Assembly (NCBI GenBank): GCA_902781655.1
Contig: CACZJZ010000001.1
Span: 62,001-126,000, forward strand
Direction of reading: 5' to 3'
Source: an uncultured Lachnospiraceae bacterium
Lineage (GTDB): Bacteria; Bacillota; Clostridia; Lachnospirales; Lachnospiraceae
DNA length: 64,000 nucleotides
The notes beneath the pieces were generated by a model, which worked only from the letters and a program-made list of their open reading frames with translations, was not told the DNA's origin and did no database searches. Shown piece after piece: positions 7,638 to 17,320 of the stretch. The number at the start of each line of letters is the position of its first letter. Within the stretch, counting starts at the first letter, position 1. Position numbers and translations under genes: made by a program.

Positions 7638-10481
7638 ATGACTGAAACGATGCATAAAAAACTGATTCTGATCGATGGGCACAGCATCATCAATCGTGCC
7701 TTCTACGGCATGCCGGATCTAACCAACAGCAAGGGCGTTCATACAGGGGCGGTCTATGGGTTCCTGAACATTTTGTTCCGAATTTTGGACGAGGAAAAAG
7801 CGGATTATCTGATTGTCGCCTTTGACGAACATGCACCGACATTCCGGCATGAAATGTATGCGGCCTACAAGGGGACGCGCAGGCCGATGCCGGAGGAGCT
7901 TCGGACACAGGTGCCGCTGCTGCGCTCTGTGTTGACAGCCATGGGAGTGGAACATATTTCCAGGGCCGGAGTTGAGGCAGACGATATTCTCGGCACCTGT
8001 GCAAAGAGAGCGGAGCGCGGGGGCATGACGGTTTCTCTGGTGTCCGGGGACAGAGATCTTCTGCAGGTCGCGACAGACAAAATCTGTGTCCGCATTCCCA
8101 AAACGATACATGGTCAGACGACCATCGAGAATTACCATCCGGAAGATGTATCTGCGCGCTATCAGATCACGCCCCGTCAGGTGATTGAGATCAAGGGACT
8201 TATGGGCGATACCGCCGATAACATTCCGGGCGTGCCAAAAGTGGGAGAAAAAACGGCCCATCAGCTGATTGAGCGCTATGGCTCAGTCGACGGCGTCTAT
8301 GCCCATCTGGATGAAATCACGAGAAAATCTCTCCGGGAAAATCTGGAAAACTACCGGGATCAGGCCTATCTCTCCCTGGATCTGGCTACGATCCGGACAG
8401 ATCTCGATTTTCCGATCGACTGGGAAAGGGCGGAGATCGGCAATTTTTACACCAGGGAAGCTTATGCGATCTTCACTGAGCTGAATTTCAAGGCTTTTCT
8501 TTCGCGTTTTGACGATGCGGCAGCCAACGGCGCGGCGGCAGACCGGAGAGAGGAGACGGCGGCAGCCGGTCAGAAAATTCTGGAAATCAGAAACCGTAGT
8601 GAGGCAGAGGATGCTTTTGCTGTAATTAAGGGACAGTTCCGCCGCGCGGGGAAGGACGCACCCGCTGTGGCCGGTCTGTACCTGCTGGAGGAGAGCGACA
8701 GACTCTACGCGGCAGCGGTCAGCATACCGGGGACGACATATTATTTTGTGCCGGATGGCGAAGCTCCGGAAGAAAAGACGCAAGCCGGAGAAAGAACGGA
8801 GGCAGCTGAAGGAAAAACAGAGGGAACGTTCTGCGGGGAGAGTACTGGAAGAGATCTGACTGATGGTGAACAGTATCTCGTGGAAAAGCTTGGACAGCTC
8901 CGTATACTCGCTGGCAGCGGGGAGGGCAGAACGCTCTGCGGCTTCGATTATAAGAGCCTGTATCCGTATCTCGCCATCCGTCCGCAGGATGAATTTCGGC
9001 AGGGAATCCATCTGAACGGTCTGTTTGATGCGCTGCTGGGCTGCTATCTTCTCAATCCGCTGAAGAGTGATTATACCGCAGAGGAATGTCTGAGCGAATA
9101 CGCAGGAGTCGTGCCCCCTGCCTTTGTACAGATGTTTGGGAAAAAGAGTGTTTCGGAGGCGTTCCGTACGGACCCGGCAAAAGCCGGGCAGTATGCCTGT
9201 GCCATGGCTGACGGACTCAGGAACGCTGCGCCGATTCTGATAGAAAAGCTCAGAGAGGAAGAAATGTGGGAACTCTATGATCGGATGGAGCTTCCACTGT
9301 CTTATATTCTCTATGATATGCAGCGGATAGGCATCCGCATCCTTCCGCAGGCGCTGAAGGATTATAGCAATGAGCTCGGCAAACAGGCGGCTGAACTGGA
9401 ACAGCGGATCTATGAGGAAACAGGGACTGAATTCAATATCAGTTCGCCAAAGCAGCTGGGGCAGGTGCTGTTTGAAAAGATGAAGCTGCCAGGCGGCAAA
9501 AAGACCAGGACAGGATGGTCCACCGCGGCTGATGTACTGAACCGACTTGCACCGGACTGTCCCGCGGTTCGTGACGTTCTGGAATATCGCGCAGTGACAA
9601 AGCTGAAGTCTACCTATGCAGACGGACTCTCCGATTACATCGGACCGGACAGCCGGATTCATACCGTGTTTCATCAGACCATTACAGCAACAGGACGTAT
9701 CAGCTCGAGCGATCCGAATTTGCAGAATATCCCGATGCGGACCGAAATGGGACGGCTCATTCGGAAGGCATTTGTGCCAGGAGAGGGATACAGCTTTACA
9801 GATTCCGACTATTCCCAGATTGAGCTGCGCATTCTCGCCAGCATGTCCGGCGATGAGGAACTGATCCGGGCTTACCGCGAGAACCGGGATATTCACCGTA
9901 TCACAGCTTCGAAGGTTTTTCATGTGCCCTTTGATGAAGTGACGCCACTGCAGAGAAGAAATGCCAAGGCAGTCAATTTTGGCATTGTCTATGGGATCAG
10001 CGCCTTCGGTCTGGCGGAAAATATCGATATCTCACGCAGCGAGGCACAGAAATATATTGATTCTTATTTTGAAACGTATCCTGGTATTCGGGTCTATCTG
10101 GACCGTTGTGTCAGGGAGGCGAAGGAGAGGGGCTATTCTCTGACGCTTTTCCACCGCCGCAGACCGATCCCGGAGCTGAAAAATTCCAATTTCATGACCA
10201 GACAGTTCGGAGAACGCGTGGCCATGAACGCGCCGATCCAGGGCACCGCTGCCGATATTATGAAAATTGCCATGATCCGCGTCTGGGAGAGGCTGCTCCG
10301 GGAAGACAGAGCATCCCGTCTGATTCTGCAGATTCACGACGAGCTGCTGGTGGAAACGGCGCCGGGCGAGGAGGAGGCGGTCAGGTCTATTTTGACAGAA
10401 GAAATGACGGGGGCGGCGAACCTTCCGGTTCGGCTGGAAACCGATGTGCACAGCGGAAGTGACTGGTATGAGGCAAAATAG
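7638..10481 (+). CDS. polA: DNA polymerase I
   Basis: Family A polymerase for gap filling and primer removal. Residues 1-300 are the 5'-3' nuclease (LILIDGHSIINRAF, VEADDILGT, GLMGDTADNIPGVPKVGEKTA). The middle (about 310-550) is a degenerate 3'-5' exonuclease fold: the first acidic motif is replaced (AGLYLLEES), so proofreading is probably absent, as in many Firmicutes. The polymerase domain carries motif A (DSDYSQIELR, Asp724), motif B (RRNAKAVNFGIVYG) and motif C (QIHDELLVE, Asp901). At 947 residues it is somewhat long because of a charged Glu-rich insert around 375-415. coaE follows 45 bases later. Confidence 0.98.
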   Translation: MTETMHKKLILIDGHSIINRAFYGMPDLTNSKGVHTGAVYGFLNILFRILDEEKADYLIVAFDEHAPTFRHEMYAAYKGTRRPMPEELRTQVPLLRSVLTAMGVEHISRAGVEADDILGTCAKRAERGGMTVSLVSGDRDLLQVATDKICVRIPKTIHGQTTIENYHPEDVSARYQITPRQVIEIKGLMGDTADNIPGVPKVGEKTAHQLIERYGSVDGVYAHLDEITRKSLRENLENYRDQAYLSLDLATIRTDLDFPIDWERAEIGNFYTREAYAIFTELNFKAFLSRFDDAAANGAAADRREETAAAGQKILEIRNRSEAEDAFAVIKGQFRRAGKDAPAVAGLYLLEESDRLYAAAVSIPGTTYYFVPDGEAPEEKTQAGERTEAAEGKTEGTFCGESTGRDLTDGEQYLVEKLGQLRILAGSGEGRTLCGFDYKSLYPYLAIRPQDEFRQGIHLNGLFDALLGCYLLNPLKSDYTAEECLSEYAGVVPPAFVQMFGKKSVSEAFRTDPAKAGQYACAMADGLRNAAPILIEKLREEEMWELYDRMELPLSYILYDMQRIGIRILPQALKDYSNELGKQAAELEQRIYEETGTEFNISSPKQLGQVLFEKMKLPGGKKTRTGWSTAADVLNRLAPDCPAVRDVLEYRAVTKLKSTYADGLSDYIGPDSRIHTVFHQTITATGRISSSDPNLQNIPMRTEMGRLIRKAFVPGEGYSFTDSDYSQIELRILASMSGDEELIRAYRENRDIHRITASKVFHVPFDEVTPLQRRNAKAVNFGIVYGISAFGLAENIDISRSEAQKYIDSYFETYPGIRVYLDRCVREAKERGYSLTLFHRRRPIPELKNSNFMTRQFGERVAMNAPIQGTAADIMKIAMIRVWERLLREDRASRLILQIHDELLVETAPGEEEAVRSILTEEMTGAANLPVRLETDVHSGSDWYEAK

Positions 10482-10526
10482 TCTTTCGTGAAGCCGGATC
10501 GCTGTCAGGCGAAGCAGGGAGGAACT

Positions 10527-11180
10527 GTGAGAAAAATAGGAATTACCGGAGGAGTTGGGTGCGGGAAATCAACTGTTCTGGATTTTCTTCGCGGCCATAC
10601 GCGCTGCCGGATTCTGAAATCCGACGAGGCAGCCAGAGCTCTCGAGGAGCCGGGTGGCATCTGCTATGCGCCAATGATCGCTCTGCTGGAGGAATACCGC
10701 AAGCCTGGGGACGGCATTCTCGTGCCGGAGAAAGGCGGGCCGTTTGACCGGGCGGAGGCAGCACGCCGGATCTATCGTTCCGCGGCGCTCCGCGCCAGGG
10801 TGGATGCGCTGATCCATCCTGCTGTCATCCGGTTTATCCTGCAGGAGATGGAGGCGGCGGAAGAGGAGGGCGTATATGATTACTTCTTCCTCGAGGCTGC
10901 GCTGCTGATTGAAAACGGGTTTCTTAAGTTTGTGGATGAAATGTGGTATATTTACTGTTCGGAAGAAATCCGGAGAGCGCGTCTGAGGGCCTCCCGCGGA
11001 TATTCCGATGATAAGATGGATGCGATGATGAGGGCGCAGCTAAGTGATGCGGAATTCCGCAAATACTGCGATATTGTCATCGACAACAGCGGCACAGCCG
11101 CATCGATGGAGCGGCAGGTCATGGATGCGCTCGGACGGAACCGCAGATTCCGCGCGGATACCGCAGATCGCATGGCATAA
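10527..11180 (+). CDS. coaE: Dephospho-CoA kinase
   Basis: Last step of coenzyme A synthesis, phosphorylating dephospho-CoA. The P-loop ITGGVGCGKST is at the very N-terminus; the DEAAR and LIHPAVI segments and the lid region (RRARLRASRGYSDD) follow. GTG 10527 is chosen because AGGGAGGA precedes it and the P-loop then starts near residue 5; the ATG at 10488 would add 13 unrelated residues. The gene sits after polA, a common arrangement in Firmicutes. Confidence 0.94.
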   Translation: MRKIGITGGVGCGKSTVLDFLRGHTRCRILKSDEAARALEEPGGICYAPMIALLEEYRKPGDGILVPEKGGPFDRAEAARRIYRSAALRARVDALIHPAVIRFILQEMEAAEEEGVYDYFFLEAALLIENGFLKFVDEMWYIYCSEEIRRARLRASRGYSDDKMDAMMRAQLSDAEFRKYCDIVIDNSGTAASMERQVMDALGRNRRFRADTADRMA

Positions 11181-11188
11181 GGGTGAGT

Positions 11189-11986
11189 ATGAGATTTGTT
11201 AGTTTTGGAAGCGGAAGCAGCGGGAACTGTACCTGCATTGATTCGGACAGAACGCACCTTCTTGTAGATGTGGGTCTGACGCGGAAGAAAACGGCGGAGT
11301 GTCTGAAGCAGATGGATCTGTCGCTTAAGGATATCGACGGCATTTTTCTCACACATGAGCATTCCGACCATATCGCGGGTCTGCGGCTGATTGCGAAACA
11401 GACAGATGCGCCGATCTATGCGACACCGGGGACGATCGAGGCTGTCCGCAGCACGACGGGCGGGCGGGAAATTGATCCTGACCGCTTCATTGCGGTCAGA
11501 CCGGATGTCAAAACCACGGTCGGCGATATCACGGTCTGTCCGATTCATATCTCGCATGATGCGGCAGATCCGGTGGGCTATCGTTTCCTGCACGGCGGAA
11601 AGAAGGCCTGCGTCTGCACCGATCTCGGATGCTACACCGATTATACGGTTGAATGCCTGCAGGATTCGGATGTTTTGCTTCTTGAGGCAAATCATGATGT
11701 CAACATGCTGCAGGTTGGTCCGTATCCTTATTCTTTGAAACGCCGGATTCTCAGTGATCGCGGACATCTGTCCAATGCAAGCTCCGGGGAACTGCTGAAC
11801 CGCATACTGAATCATCATCTGAAGGCCATCTTTCTCGGGCATCTGAGCGAGGAAAACAATCTTCCTGAGCTTGCCTTCGAGACGGTCCGCGTGGAAATCA
11901 TGGATGGGGGATCCGGATACCGTCCGGACGATCTTCCGATCCATGTAGCCAGACGGCGGAATATGTCTGAAATCGTCTCATGGTGA
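11189..11986 (+). CDS. YycJ-like metallo-beta-lactamase-fold hydrolase
   Basis: MBL-fold protein of the YycJ/WalJ type, a family thought to include DNA-end-processing exonucleases. It opens MRFVSFGSGSSGNCTCI, a signature of this group, and has the metal motif THEHSDH (His56, His58, Asp60, His61), HISHDAADPVGY, CTDLGCYTD and EANHD. ATG 11189 is used, with AAGGGTGAG just before it; GTG 11183 is an alternative. It begins 8 bases after coaE, so polA-coaE-MBL is probably one unit, consistent with a DNA-related role. Confidence 0.9.
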   Translation: MRFVSFGSGSSGNCTCIDSDRTHLLVDVGLTRKKTAECLKQMDLSLKDIDGIFLTHEHSDHIAGLRLIAKQTDAPIYATPGTIEAVRSTTGGREIDPDRFIAVRPDVKTTVGDITVCPIHISHDAADPVGYRFLHGGKKACVCTDLGCYTDYTVECLQDSDVLLLEANHDVNMLQVGPYPYSLKRRILSDRGHLSNASSGELLNRILNHHLKAIFLGHLSEENNLPELAFETVRVEIMDGGSGYRPDDLPIHVARRRNMSEIVSW

Positions 11987-12086
11987 AGCATTCCTTTCCC
12001 CAGGGACATCATCCGATGGGAAACAGGAGGGATGTCCGTCCCATCTAAATCATCAGGCTGCAAATCGCGGCAGAGAGGAACCGGTT

Positions 12087-12362
12087 ATGAAGAAAGCTAT
12101 CATCACGGTTGTCGGCAAGGATACCGTCGGTATCATCGCACGTATCTGCACTTATCTTGCGGAGCACAGAATCAATATTCTGGACATTTCACAGACCATC
12201 GTGGACGGTTATTTCAACATGATGATGGTTGTTGATATTTCTGCACTTCAGGAACCGTTCAGCACCATGAGCGCGGAGCTGACCCGGATCGGGGAACAAA
12301 AGATTGGCGTTCAGATCCGCTGTCAGAAGGAAGAGATCTTTGATTCCATGCATCGAATCTGA
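12087..12362 (+). CDS. ACT-domain protein (UPF0237 type)
   Basis: A 91-residue single-ACT-domain protein, MKKAIITVVGKDTVGIIARI followed by the beta-alpha-beta core and NILDISQTI. It probably binds an amino acid or other small ligand. AGAGAGGAA precedes the ATG. It is followed by a UPF0210 gene, and this two-gene pairing recurs across Firmicutes, suggesting that the ACT protein regulates or senses for its neighbour. The ligand is unknown. Confidence 0.9.
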   Translation: MKKAIITVVGKDTVGIIARICTYLAEHRINILDISQTIVDGYFNMMMVVDISALQEPFSTMSAELTRIGEQKIGVQIRCQKEEIFDSMHRI

Positions 12363-12472
12363 TGTATGCGAAGTCTGGAGAAGCGGCAGACGGAGAGATC
12401 CAGGGATGAGCGATCTCCTGAGAAGTGGAACTTTATCTATATCAGATGACAGGCACGGGGCAGGAGCGGACG

Positions 12473-13837
12473 ATGATCAATTTCAGAGAAGTAAGTGAAA
12501 CCAATAAAATGATTGACCAGGAGAACCTGGATGTCCGGACCATCACGATGGGCATCTCCCTTCTCGACTGCGCAGATGCTGACCTTGACAGACTTTGCAG
12601 CAAAATCCATGACAAAATCGTACAAAGCGCGCGGGAACTGGTGAAGACAGGGGAGGAAATCTCCGCGGATTTCGGCATTCCGATTGTCAACAAACGCATT
12701 TCGGTGACGCCGATATCTCTCGTGGCTGGCGCTGCCTGCCGCAGCACCGGGGACTACGTCCGCATCGCAAAAACGCTGGATGAAGCCGCCCATGAGGTGC
12801 ATGTGAACTTTCTCGGCGGTTTTTCAGCTCTGGTGTCAAAGGGTATGACACCGGCCGAGGAACTTCTGATCCGCTCTATTCCGGAGGCACTGTCTCAGAC
12901 AGAACTGGTCTGTGCCTCCGTCTGTCTCGGCTCCACGCGGACGGGTATCAATATGGATGCAGTCCGCCTGATGGGGAAGATATTCAAACAGACTGCGGAA
13001 CTGACGAAGGACAAGGATTCTCTGGGCTGTGCCAAACTGGTCGTGTTTTGCAACGCACCCGATGACAACCCGTTTATGGCCGGCGCGTTTCATGGCGTGA
13101 CAGAGGCGGACCGGATTATCAATGTGGGCGTGAGCGGACCGGGCGTTGTGAAAACAGCACTGGAAAGTATCCACGGAGAAAGTTTTGAGGTGCTGTGCGA
13201 AACAGTGAAAAAGACCGCATTCAAGGTCACCCGCGTGGGAATGCTGGTGGCGCAGGAGGCATCGAAAAGGCTGCATGTACCGTTCGGCATTGTCGATCTT
13301 TCCCTCGCGCCGACGCCGGCCATCGGCGATTCGGTGGCCGATATTCTGTGTGAGATGGGCCTTGAGCAGGCGGGCGCGCCGGGCACGACCGCTGCACTTG
13401 CCCTGCTCAATGATCAGGTGAAAAAAGGCGGCGTCATGGCTTCCTCCTATGTCGGAGGTCTGTCCGGCGCATTTATTCCGGTCTCTGAGGATCAGGGTAT
13501 GATCCGCGCCGCGGAGTGCGGCGCGCTGACCATCGAAAAGCTGGAAGCGATGACATGTGTTTGTTCGGTCGGGCTTGATATGATCGCAATCCCGGGGGAT
13601 ACAAAGGAGACGACCATTTCCGGCATCATCGCGGATGAGATGGCAATCGGCATGGTCAACGCCAAGACAACCGCAGTCCGCGTCATTCCGGTCATCGGAA
13701 AGGGTGTGGGAGATACGGTGGAATTTGGCGGACTTCTCGGCTATGCGCCGATCATGCCCGTGAACCGGTACGATTGCTCCGAGTTTGTCAGCCGGAAGGG
13801 CAGAATTCCGGCGCCGATTCACAGCTTCAAGAACTGA
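12473..13837 (+). CDS. UPF0210 (DUF711) family protein
   Basis: A 454-residue protein of the UPF0210 family, a conserved enzyme-like fold related to radical-enzyme barrels but of unknown reaction. The N-terminus [25 protein letters not shown] and the interior GRTGTNMDAV-like, [17 protein letters not shown] and VGVSGPGVV segments identify it. ATG 12473 with CAGGAG upstream gives the normal family length; the frame is open to 12425 but that part is not conserved. It lies 110 bases behind the ACT-domain gene. Confidence 0.92.
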   Translation: MINFREVSETNKMIDQENLDVRTITMGISLLDCADADLDRLCSKIHDKIVQSARELVKTGEEISADFGIPIVNKRISVTPISLVAGAACRSTGDYVRIAKTLDEAAHEVHVNFLGGFSALVSKGMTPAEELLIRSIPEALSQTELVCASVCLGSTRTGINMDAVRLMGKIFKQTAELTKDKDSLGCAKLVVFCNAPDDNPFMAGAFHGVTEADRIINVGVSGPGVVKTALESIHGESFEVLCETVKKTAFKVTRVGMLVAQEASKRLHVPFGIVDLSLAPTPAIGDSVADILCEMGLEQAGAPGTTAALALLNDQVKKGGVMASSYVGGLSGAFIPVSEDQGMIRAAECGALTIEKLEAMTCVCSVGLDMIAIPGDTKETTISGIIADEMAIGMVNAKTTAVRVIPVIGKGVGDTVEFGGLLGYAPIMPVNRYDCSEFVSRKGRIPAPIHSFKN

Positions 13838-13886
13838 AGGCAGGATTTGCAGGCAGGTCTGCATCATGGCTTCTTGCCCGCCGCCA

Positions 13887-13920
13887 TATAAAAAACGCAG
13901 AAGCATATCGCTTCTGCGTT
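13887..13920 (-). terminator. Intrinsic terminator of tRNA-Gly
   Basis: An 11-bp perfect stem (13894-13904 with 13910-13920) followed on the minus strand by six T residues. It lies directly after the minus-strand tRNA-Gly. Confidence 0.9.
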
Positions 13921-13925
13921 CATCC

Positions 13926-13996
13926 AGCAGCTGACGGGAATCGAACCCGCCTCCCCAGCTTGGGAAGCTGGTGTTCTACCAATGAACTACAACTGC
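13926..13996 (-). tRNA. tRNA-Gly (anticodon CCC)
   Basis: On the minus strand the acceptor GCAGTTG (13990-13996) pairs with CAGCTGC (13927-13933). The anticodon arm is CCAGC-TTCCCAA-GCTGG, giving CCC for GGG codons; the T-arm has GGTTCGATTCC. CCA is not encoded. It has its own promoter and terminator. Confidence 0.96.
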
Positions 13997-14015
13997 ATCG
14001 CCTTTCGACTCGAAC

Positions 14016-14044
14016 AGTATACAATACTGCGGAGACAGTTTCAA
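14016..14044 (-). promoter_or_regulatory. Promoter of tRNA-Gly
   Basis: Minus strand: TTGAAA (14044-14039), a 17-base spacer, TATACT (14021-14016), about 20 bases before the tRNA 5' end. Confidence 0.8.
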
Positions 14045-14062
14045 GTCCCTGCCGGAAATCGA

Positions 14063-14091
14063 TTGACAATAGTTTCACATATAGCCATAAT
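14063..14091 (+). promoter_or_regulatory. Promoter of nrdR
   Basis: TTGACA (14063-14068), 17-base spacer, CATAAT (14086-14091), 27 bases before the nrdR start. It is divergent from the tRNA-Gly promoter. Confidence 0.78.
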
Positions 14092-14118
14092 CAAAGCATT
14101 CAGGGAGGAATGGCAGCC

Positions 14119-14589
14119 ATGAAATGTCCCTATTGCGGCAAGGAAGATACCAGAGTGATTGATTCAAGACCGGCAGATCAGGACACTTCCATCCGCAGAC
14201 GGCGGATCTGCGATGCCTGCGGGAAACGGTTCACAACGTATGAGAAGATTGAGACCATTCCGCTTGTGGTGATCAAGAAAGATAACAATCGGGAGCCGTA
14301 CAATCGGGCGAAAATAGAGGGCGGAATTGTCAGGGCATGTTACAAGAGACCGATCAGCAATGATCAAATCAAACGGGCGGTCGATGAAATCGAGACCGAC
14401 ATTTTCTCGAGAGAAGAGAAGGAGATCTCGACGAGAGAGATCGGCGGCCTTGTCATGAAGAAACTGAAGGATCTCGACCAGGTCGCTTACGTCCGGTTCG
14501 CCTCAGTTTACCGGGAATTCAAGAGCGTGGACGACTTCATGAGTGAGCTCAAGGGGATGCTTTCAAAGGAAGAGGAACCGTGCAGATAG
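14119..14589 (+). CDS. nrdR: Transcriptional repressor NrdR
   Basis: Repressor of ribonucleotide reductase genes. It has an N-terminal zinc ribbon (Cys3, Cys6, Cys31, Cys34) and an ATP-cone domain (PLVVIKKDNNREPYNRAKIEGG onward, nucleotide sensing). ATG 14119 is the canonical MKCPYCG start, with GGAGG 10 bases upstream; ATG 14110 directly abuts the ribosome binding site. The 156 residues are typical. No ribonucleotide reductase gene is in the window. Confidence 0.97.
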   Translation: MKCPYCGKEDTRVIDSRPADQDTSIRRRRICDACGKRFTTYEKIETIPLVVIKKDNNREPYNRAKIEGGIVRACYKRPISNDQIKRAVDEIETDIFSREEKEISTREIGGLVMKKLKDLDQVAYVRFASVYREFKSVDDFMSELKGMLSKEEEPCR

Positions 14590-14623
14590 CTCTCGTCTTT
14601 TCTTCTTCAGGAGCTGCACCGTT

Positions 14624-15289
14624 ATGTTTCAAAATTTGTTTCCAGATGAAATAGCGGATTCCGCTTACATCATTGACTATGATCGCCTTTACAGGGAGGG
14701 ATACCGCGGCGTGATATACGACGTGGATAACACGCTTGTCCCGCACGGCGCGCCGGCCGATGCCCGTGCGAAGGCCCTGTTTCAGCATTTCCATGCGATT
14801 GGTCTGCAGGCGGTGTTTCTTTCCAACAATACGGAGCCGCGGGTCAGACTGTTTGCCGAAACGGTGGGGGAGCAATATATATGTCTCGCCGGAAAGCCGT
14901 CTCCGAAGGGCTATCGGCAGGCAATGGAAATGATGCATACCGGAACAGAAAATACGCTGTTTGTCGGAGATCAGATTTTTACTGATATTTGGGGAGCGCG
15001 GCGTGCCGGAATCAGAGCGGTTCTCGTCAAGCCGGTCCACCCGAAGGAAGAGCTGCAGATTATGCTCAAGCGGAAGCTGGAGAAGCCGGTGCTTCGCGCG
15101 TATGCACGGTTTCACGCGGAACAGGAGAGAGCTGCCGGCGAAGGGGGACGGACGCTCCCGACGGTCCTTCTTCCAAAGAATGCGGACGGCAGCTATCCGC
15201 AGTTGTATGGAGTGTATGACGGAAGACCCGGGACAATGCGGAACATGCAGCGGGAAGCCGCGGGCGCAGAAAAGGAAGGGGAAAACTGA
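14624..15289 (+). CDS. YqeG-family HAD phosphatase
   Basis: HAD superfamily subclass IIIA phosphatase of the YqeG/PGP type. Motif I is YDVDNTL (Asp33, Asp35), motif II is LSNNT, and GKPSPKGY and FVGDQIFTDIWGA supply motifs III/IV. ATG 14624 with CAGGAG 9 bases upstream is preferred over longer readings. It lies one base before aroE, as yqeG commonly precedes aroE in Firmicutes; substrate unknown. The C-terminus is extended with an Arg/Glu-rich tail. Confidence 0.92.
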   Translation: MFQNLFPDEIADSAYIIDYDRLYREGYRGVIYDVDNTLVPHGAPADARAKALFQHFHAIGLQAVFLSNNTEPRVRLFAETVGEQYICLAGKPSPKGYRQAMEMMHTGTENTLFVGDQIFTDIWGARRAGIRAVLVKPVHPKEELQIMLKRKLEKPVLRAYARFHAEQERAAGEGGRTLPTVLLPKNADGSYPQLYGVYDGRPGTMRNMQREAAGAEKEGEN

Positions 15290-15290
15290 C

Positions 15291-16175
15291 ATGAACAACG
15301 CGGTTACAGGAACCACAGCAGTCTGCGGACTTCTGGGGAATCCGGTCTCTCATTCCGTCTCGCCCCAGATTCACAATACGCTCGCGCAGGATCTCGGCCA
15401 GAATCTGGTCTACGTTCCGCTCGCCGTGACGGATCCAGGCCGCCTGGGAGATGCGGTGCGTGGTGCTTTTGCAACCGGCTTACTTGGACTCAATGTCACT
15501 GTCCCTTACAAAAATGCGGTGATTCCGTTCCTCGAAGCGGCAGACCCGCTGGCGAAGCAGATAGGCGCAGTCAACACCCTGGTGCGGGGCGACAGCGGAT
15601 ATCTGGGATACAACACCGACGTGGCCGGACTCCGCAGATCTTTTGAGCAGGCAGCGGTTTCGCTCCGCGGACGGCATGTCGTCCTGCTCGGCGCAGGCGG
15701 CGCGGCCAGAGCGGCTGGATTCCTGTGCGCTGCTGAGGGAGCTGAATCTCTCACGATTGTGAACCGCACGGCGGAGCGGGCCAGGCAGCTGTCGGCTGAT
15801 ATCGGGCGTTTCTATCCCACAGTGAGGCTGCGCGCGGGAGCGCTCCGGGAGCTTTCGGATTTTCTTCCGGATGCCGGCTGTATCACGATCCAGTGCACAA
15901 GCGCAGGGCTTTATCCGCGCGTGGAGGATGACCCGCTGGCAGGTGTGGCAGGCGCGGAAGAACTCCTGGCGAGGACAGATTTTGCCTTCGATGTGATCTA
16001 CCGCCCGGGGGAAACGGTATTCCTGCGGCGAGTGAGAGAACACGGGGGCCGGACAATGAACGGACTGGTCATGCTGCTGTATCAGGGAATCGAAGCTTTT
16101 GAAAAGTGGACGGGCTGCCGGGTCGATGGCGCGGAGGCGGCAAAGGTGCTCGGCGAACTGAGCCTGATTGTCTGA
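15291..16175 (+). CDS. aroE: Shikimate dehydrogenase
   Basis: NADP-dependent reduction of 3-dehydroshikimate. The substrate site NPVSHSVSPQIHN, the catalytic lysine in NVTVPYKNAV, GYNTDVAGL, and the nucleotide-binding GAGGAARAA plus NRTAERA are all present. The start at 15291 follows the yqeG stop by one base; the frame is open upstream only as a shadow of yqeG. The length, 294 residues, is normal. It forms a run with aroK and aroQ. Confidence 0.97.
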   Translation: MNNAVTGTTAVCGLLGNPVSHSVSPQIHNTLAQDLGQNLVYVPLAVTDPGRLGDAVRGAFATGLLGLNVTVPYKNAVIPFLEAADPLAKQIGAVNTLVRGDSGYLGYNTDVAGLRRSFEQAAVSLRGRHVVLLGAGGAARAAGFLCAAEGAESLTIVNRTAERARQLSADIGRFYPTVRLRAGALRELSDFLPDAGCITIQCTSAGLYPRVEDDPLAGVAGAEELLARTDFAFDVIYRPGETVFLRRVREHGGRTMNGLVMLLYQGIEAFEKWTGCRVDGAEAAKVLGELSLIV

Positions 16176-16188
16176 CGGAAATCAGAAT

Positions 16189-16725
16189 ATGAGCAAAAAT
16201 TACGTAATCATCGGTTTTATGGGAAGCGGAAAAACGACGGTGAGCCGCTATCTGTCCACACACTATGGATATACACTCAGGGATACGGATTCTCTGATCG
16301 AGCGGGCCGCCGGTAAAACCATCGGGCTGATTTTCAAGGAAGACGGAGAGGTAGCCTTCCGGGATGCAGAGACGGCACTCCTGACCCGGTTATGCCGCGA
16401 GGCAGGAGCGGGTTCCGTGGAAGAGGGCGGCATGGCAGCAGGAATGGTTATCTCCACAGGGGGAGGCATCGTTCTGCGGGAAGAAAATCGCGAACTGCTC
16501 CGTCAGATCGGTGAGGTGATCTACCTCCGCATTCGGCCGGAAACCGTGCTGAAACGTCTGCGGAGAGATCGGAAGAGACCGCTTCTGCAGGGTCCGGACC
16601 GGGAGAAAAAGGTGCGGGAACTCATGGATTTCCGCGAACCAATGTACCAGGCGGCAGCGGACCGCATTCTGGATGTGGATGAAAGCACACCGGCCTGGAC
16701 CGCCCGGATCATTCTGGGAGAATAG
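16189..16725 (+). CDS. aroK: Shikimate kinase
   Basis: ATP-dependent phosphorylation of shikimate. The Walker A motif GFMGSGKTT (residues 9-17), shikimate-binding DTD, STGGGIVLREEN, and RKRPLL lid arginines are present. The 178 residues fit. The ATG at 16189 lies 13 bases after aroE; the ribosome binding site (GGAAAT) is weak, which suggests coupling to aroE translation. Confidence 0.96.
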   Translation: MSKNYVIIGFMGSGKTTVSRYLSTHYGYTLRDTDSLIERAAGKTIGLIFKEDGEVAFRDAETALLTRLCREAGAGSVEEGGMAAGMVISTGGGIVLREENRELLRQIGEVIYLRIRPETVLKRLRRDRKRPLLQGPDREKKVRELMDFREPMYQAAADRILDVDESTPAWTARIILGE

Positions 16726-16765
16726 ACAGCGCAGGAATCGGGGAGACAGTCCCGTGGAGGCAGTA

Positions 16766-17254
16766 ATGAACATTCTTGTGATCAATGGGCCGAATCTGAA
16801 TTTTCTTGGGATTCGGGAAAAGAGTATCTATGGGACGCAGAGCTACAATGCTCTGGTGACAATGATTCAAAATCATGCCAGGGACATCGCAGTCACGGTG
16901 GAAACGTATCAGAGCAATCACGAGGGAGCGATCATTGACCGTTTGCAGCAGGCTTACTATGACGGCACCGATGGCGTCGTCATCAACCCGGGTGCATTCA
17001 CGCATTACAGCTATGCGATTCACGATGCCCTCCGAAGCGTCTTTGTGCCGAAGGTGGAGGTTCACATTTCTGATATTCACAGCCGGGAAGCGTGGCGGGC
17101 AAACAGTGTGACTGCACCGGCCTGCGATTTGCAAATCGCAGGCCATGGACTTAACGGCTATCTGGAGGCTATGGACTGGATCAGGGAACAGAACGCCGCC
17201 GGGGAAACCGCAAAAGACGCGTCAAATGGGCATAAAATTGAATCTGATTCTTGA
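16766..17254 (+). CDS. aroQ: 3-dehydroquinate dehydratase, type II
   Basis: Forms 3-dehydroshikimate in the shikimate pathway. It has the type II landmarks VINGPNLNFLG, the lid IREKSIYG with the catalytic Tyr, YQSNHEGAIID, NPGAFTHYSYAI with the catalytic His, and EVHISDIHSREAWR. GGAGG lies 5 bases before ATG 16766. The 162 residues exceed the usual ~145 by a polar C-terminal tail. It is the last gene of the aroE-aroK-aroQ run. Confidence 0.96.
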   Translation: MNILVINGPNLNFLGIREKSIYGTQSYNALVTMIQNHARDIAVTVETYQSNHEGAIIDRLQQAYYDGTDGVVINPGAFTHYSYAIHDALRSVFVPKVEVHISDIHSREAWRANSVTAPACDLQIAGHGLNGYLEAMDWIREQNAAGETAKDASNGHKIESDS

Positions 17255-17281
17255 AAATTCCGGGCTAATACTATAAACTTG

Positions 17282-17306
17282 ATCACGTGTGTGACGTGAT
17301 TTTTTT
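17282..17306 (+). terminator. Terminator-like hairpin between aroQ and efp
   Basis: ATCACGT (17282-17288) pairs with ACGTGAT (17294-17300) and is followed directly by seven T residues. A TTGAAA-N15-TATAAA promoter-like segment at 17251-17277 precedes it, so it could also be a leader hairpin of efp. Confidence 0.6.
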
Positions 17307-17320
17307 CAGGAGGCTATCTT

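Noticed and set aside
8283..9923. Long minus-strand open frame opposite polA
   Set aside because: It has no family features, no ribosome binding site, and its codon pattern mirrors the well-supported polA gene on the other strand.
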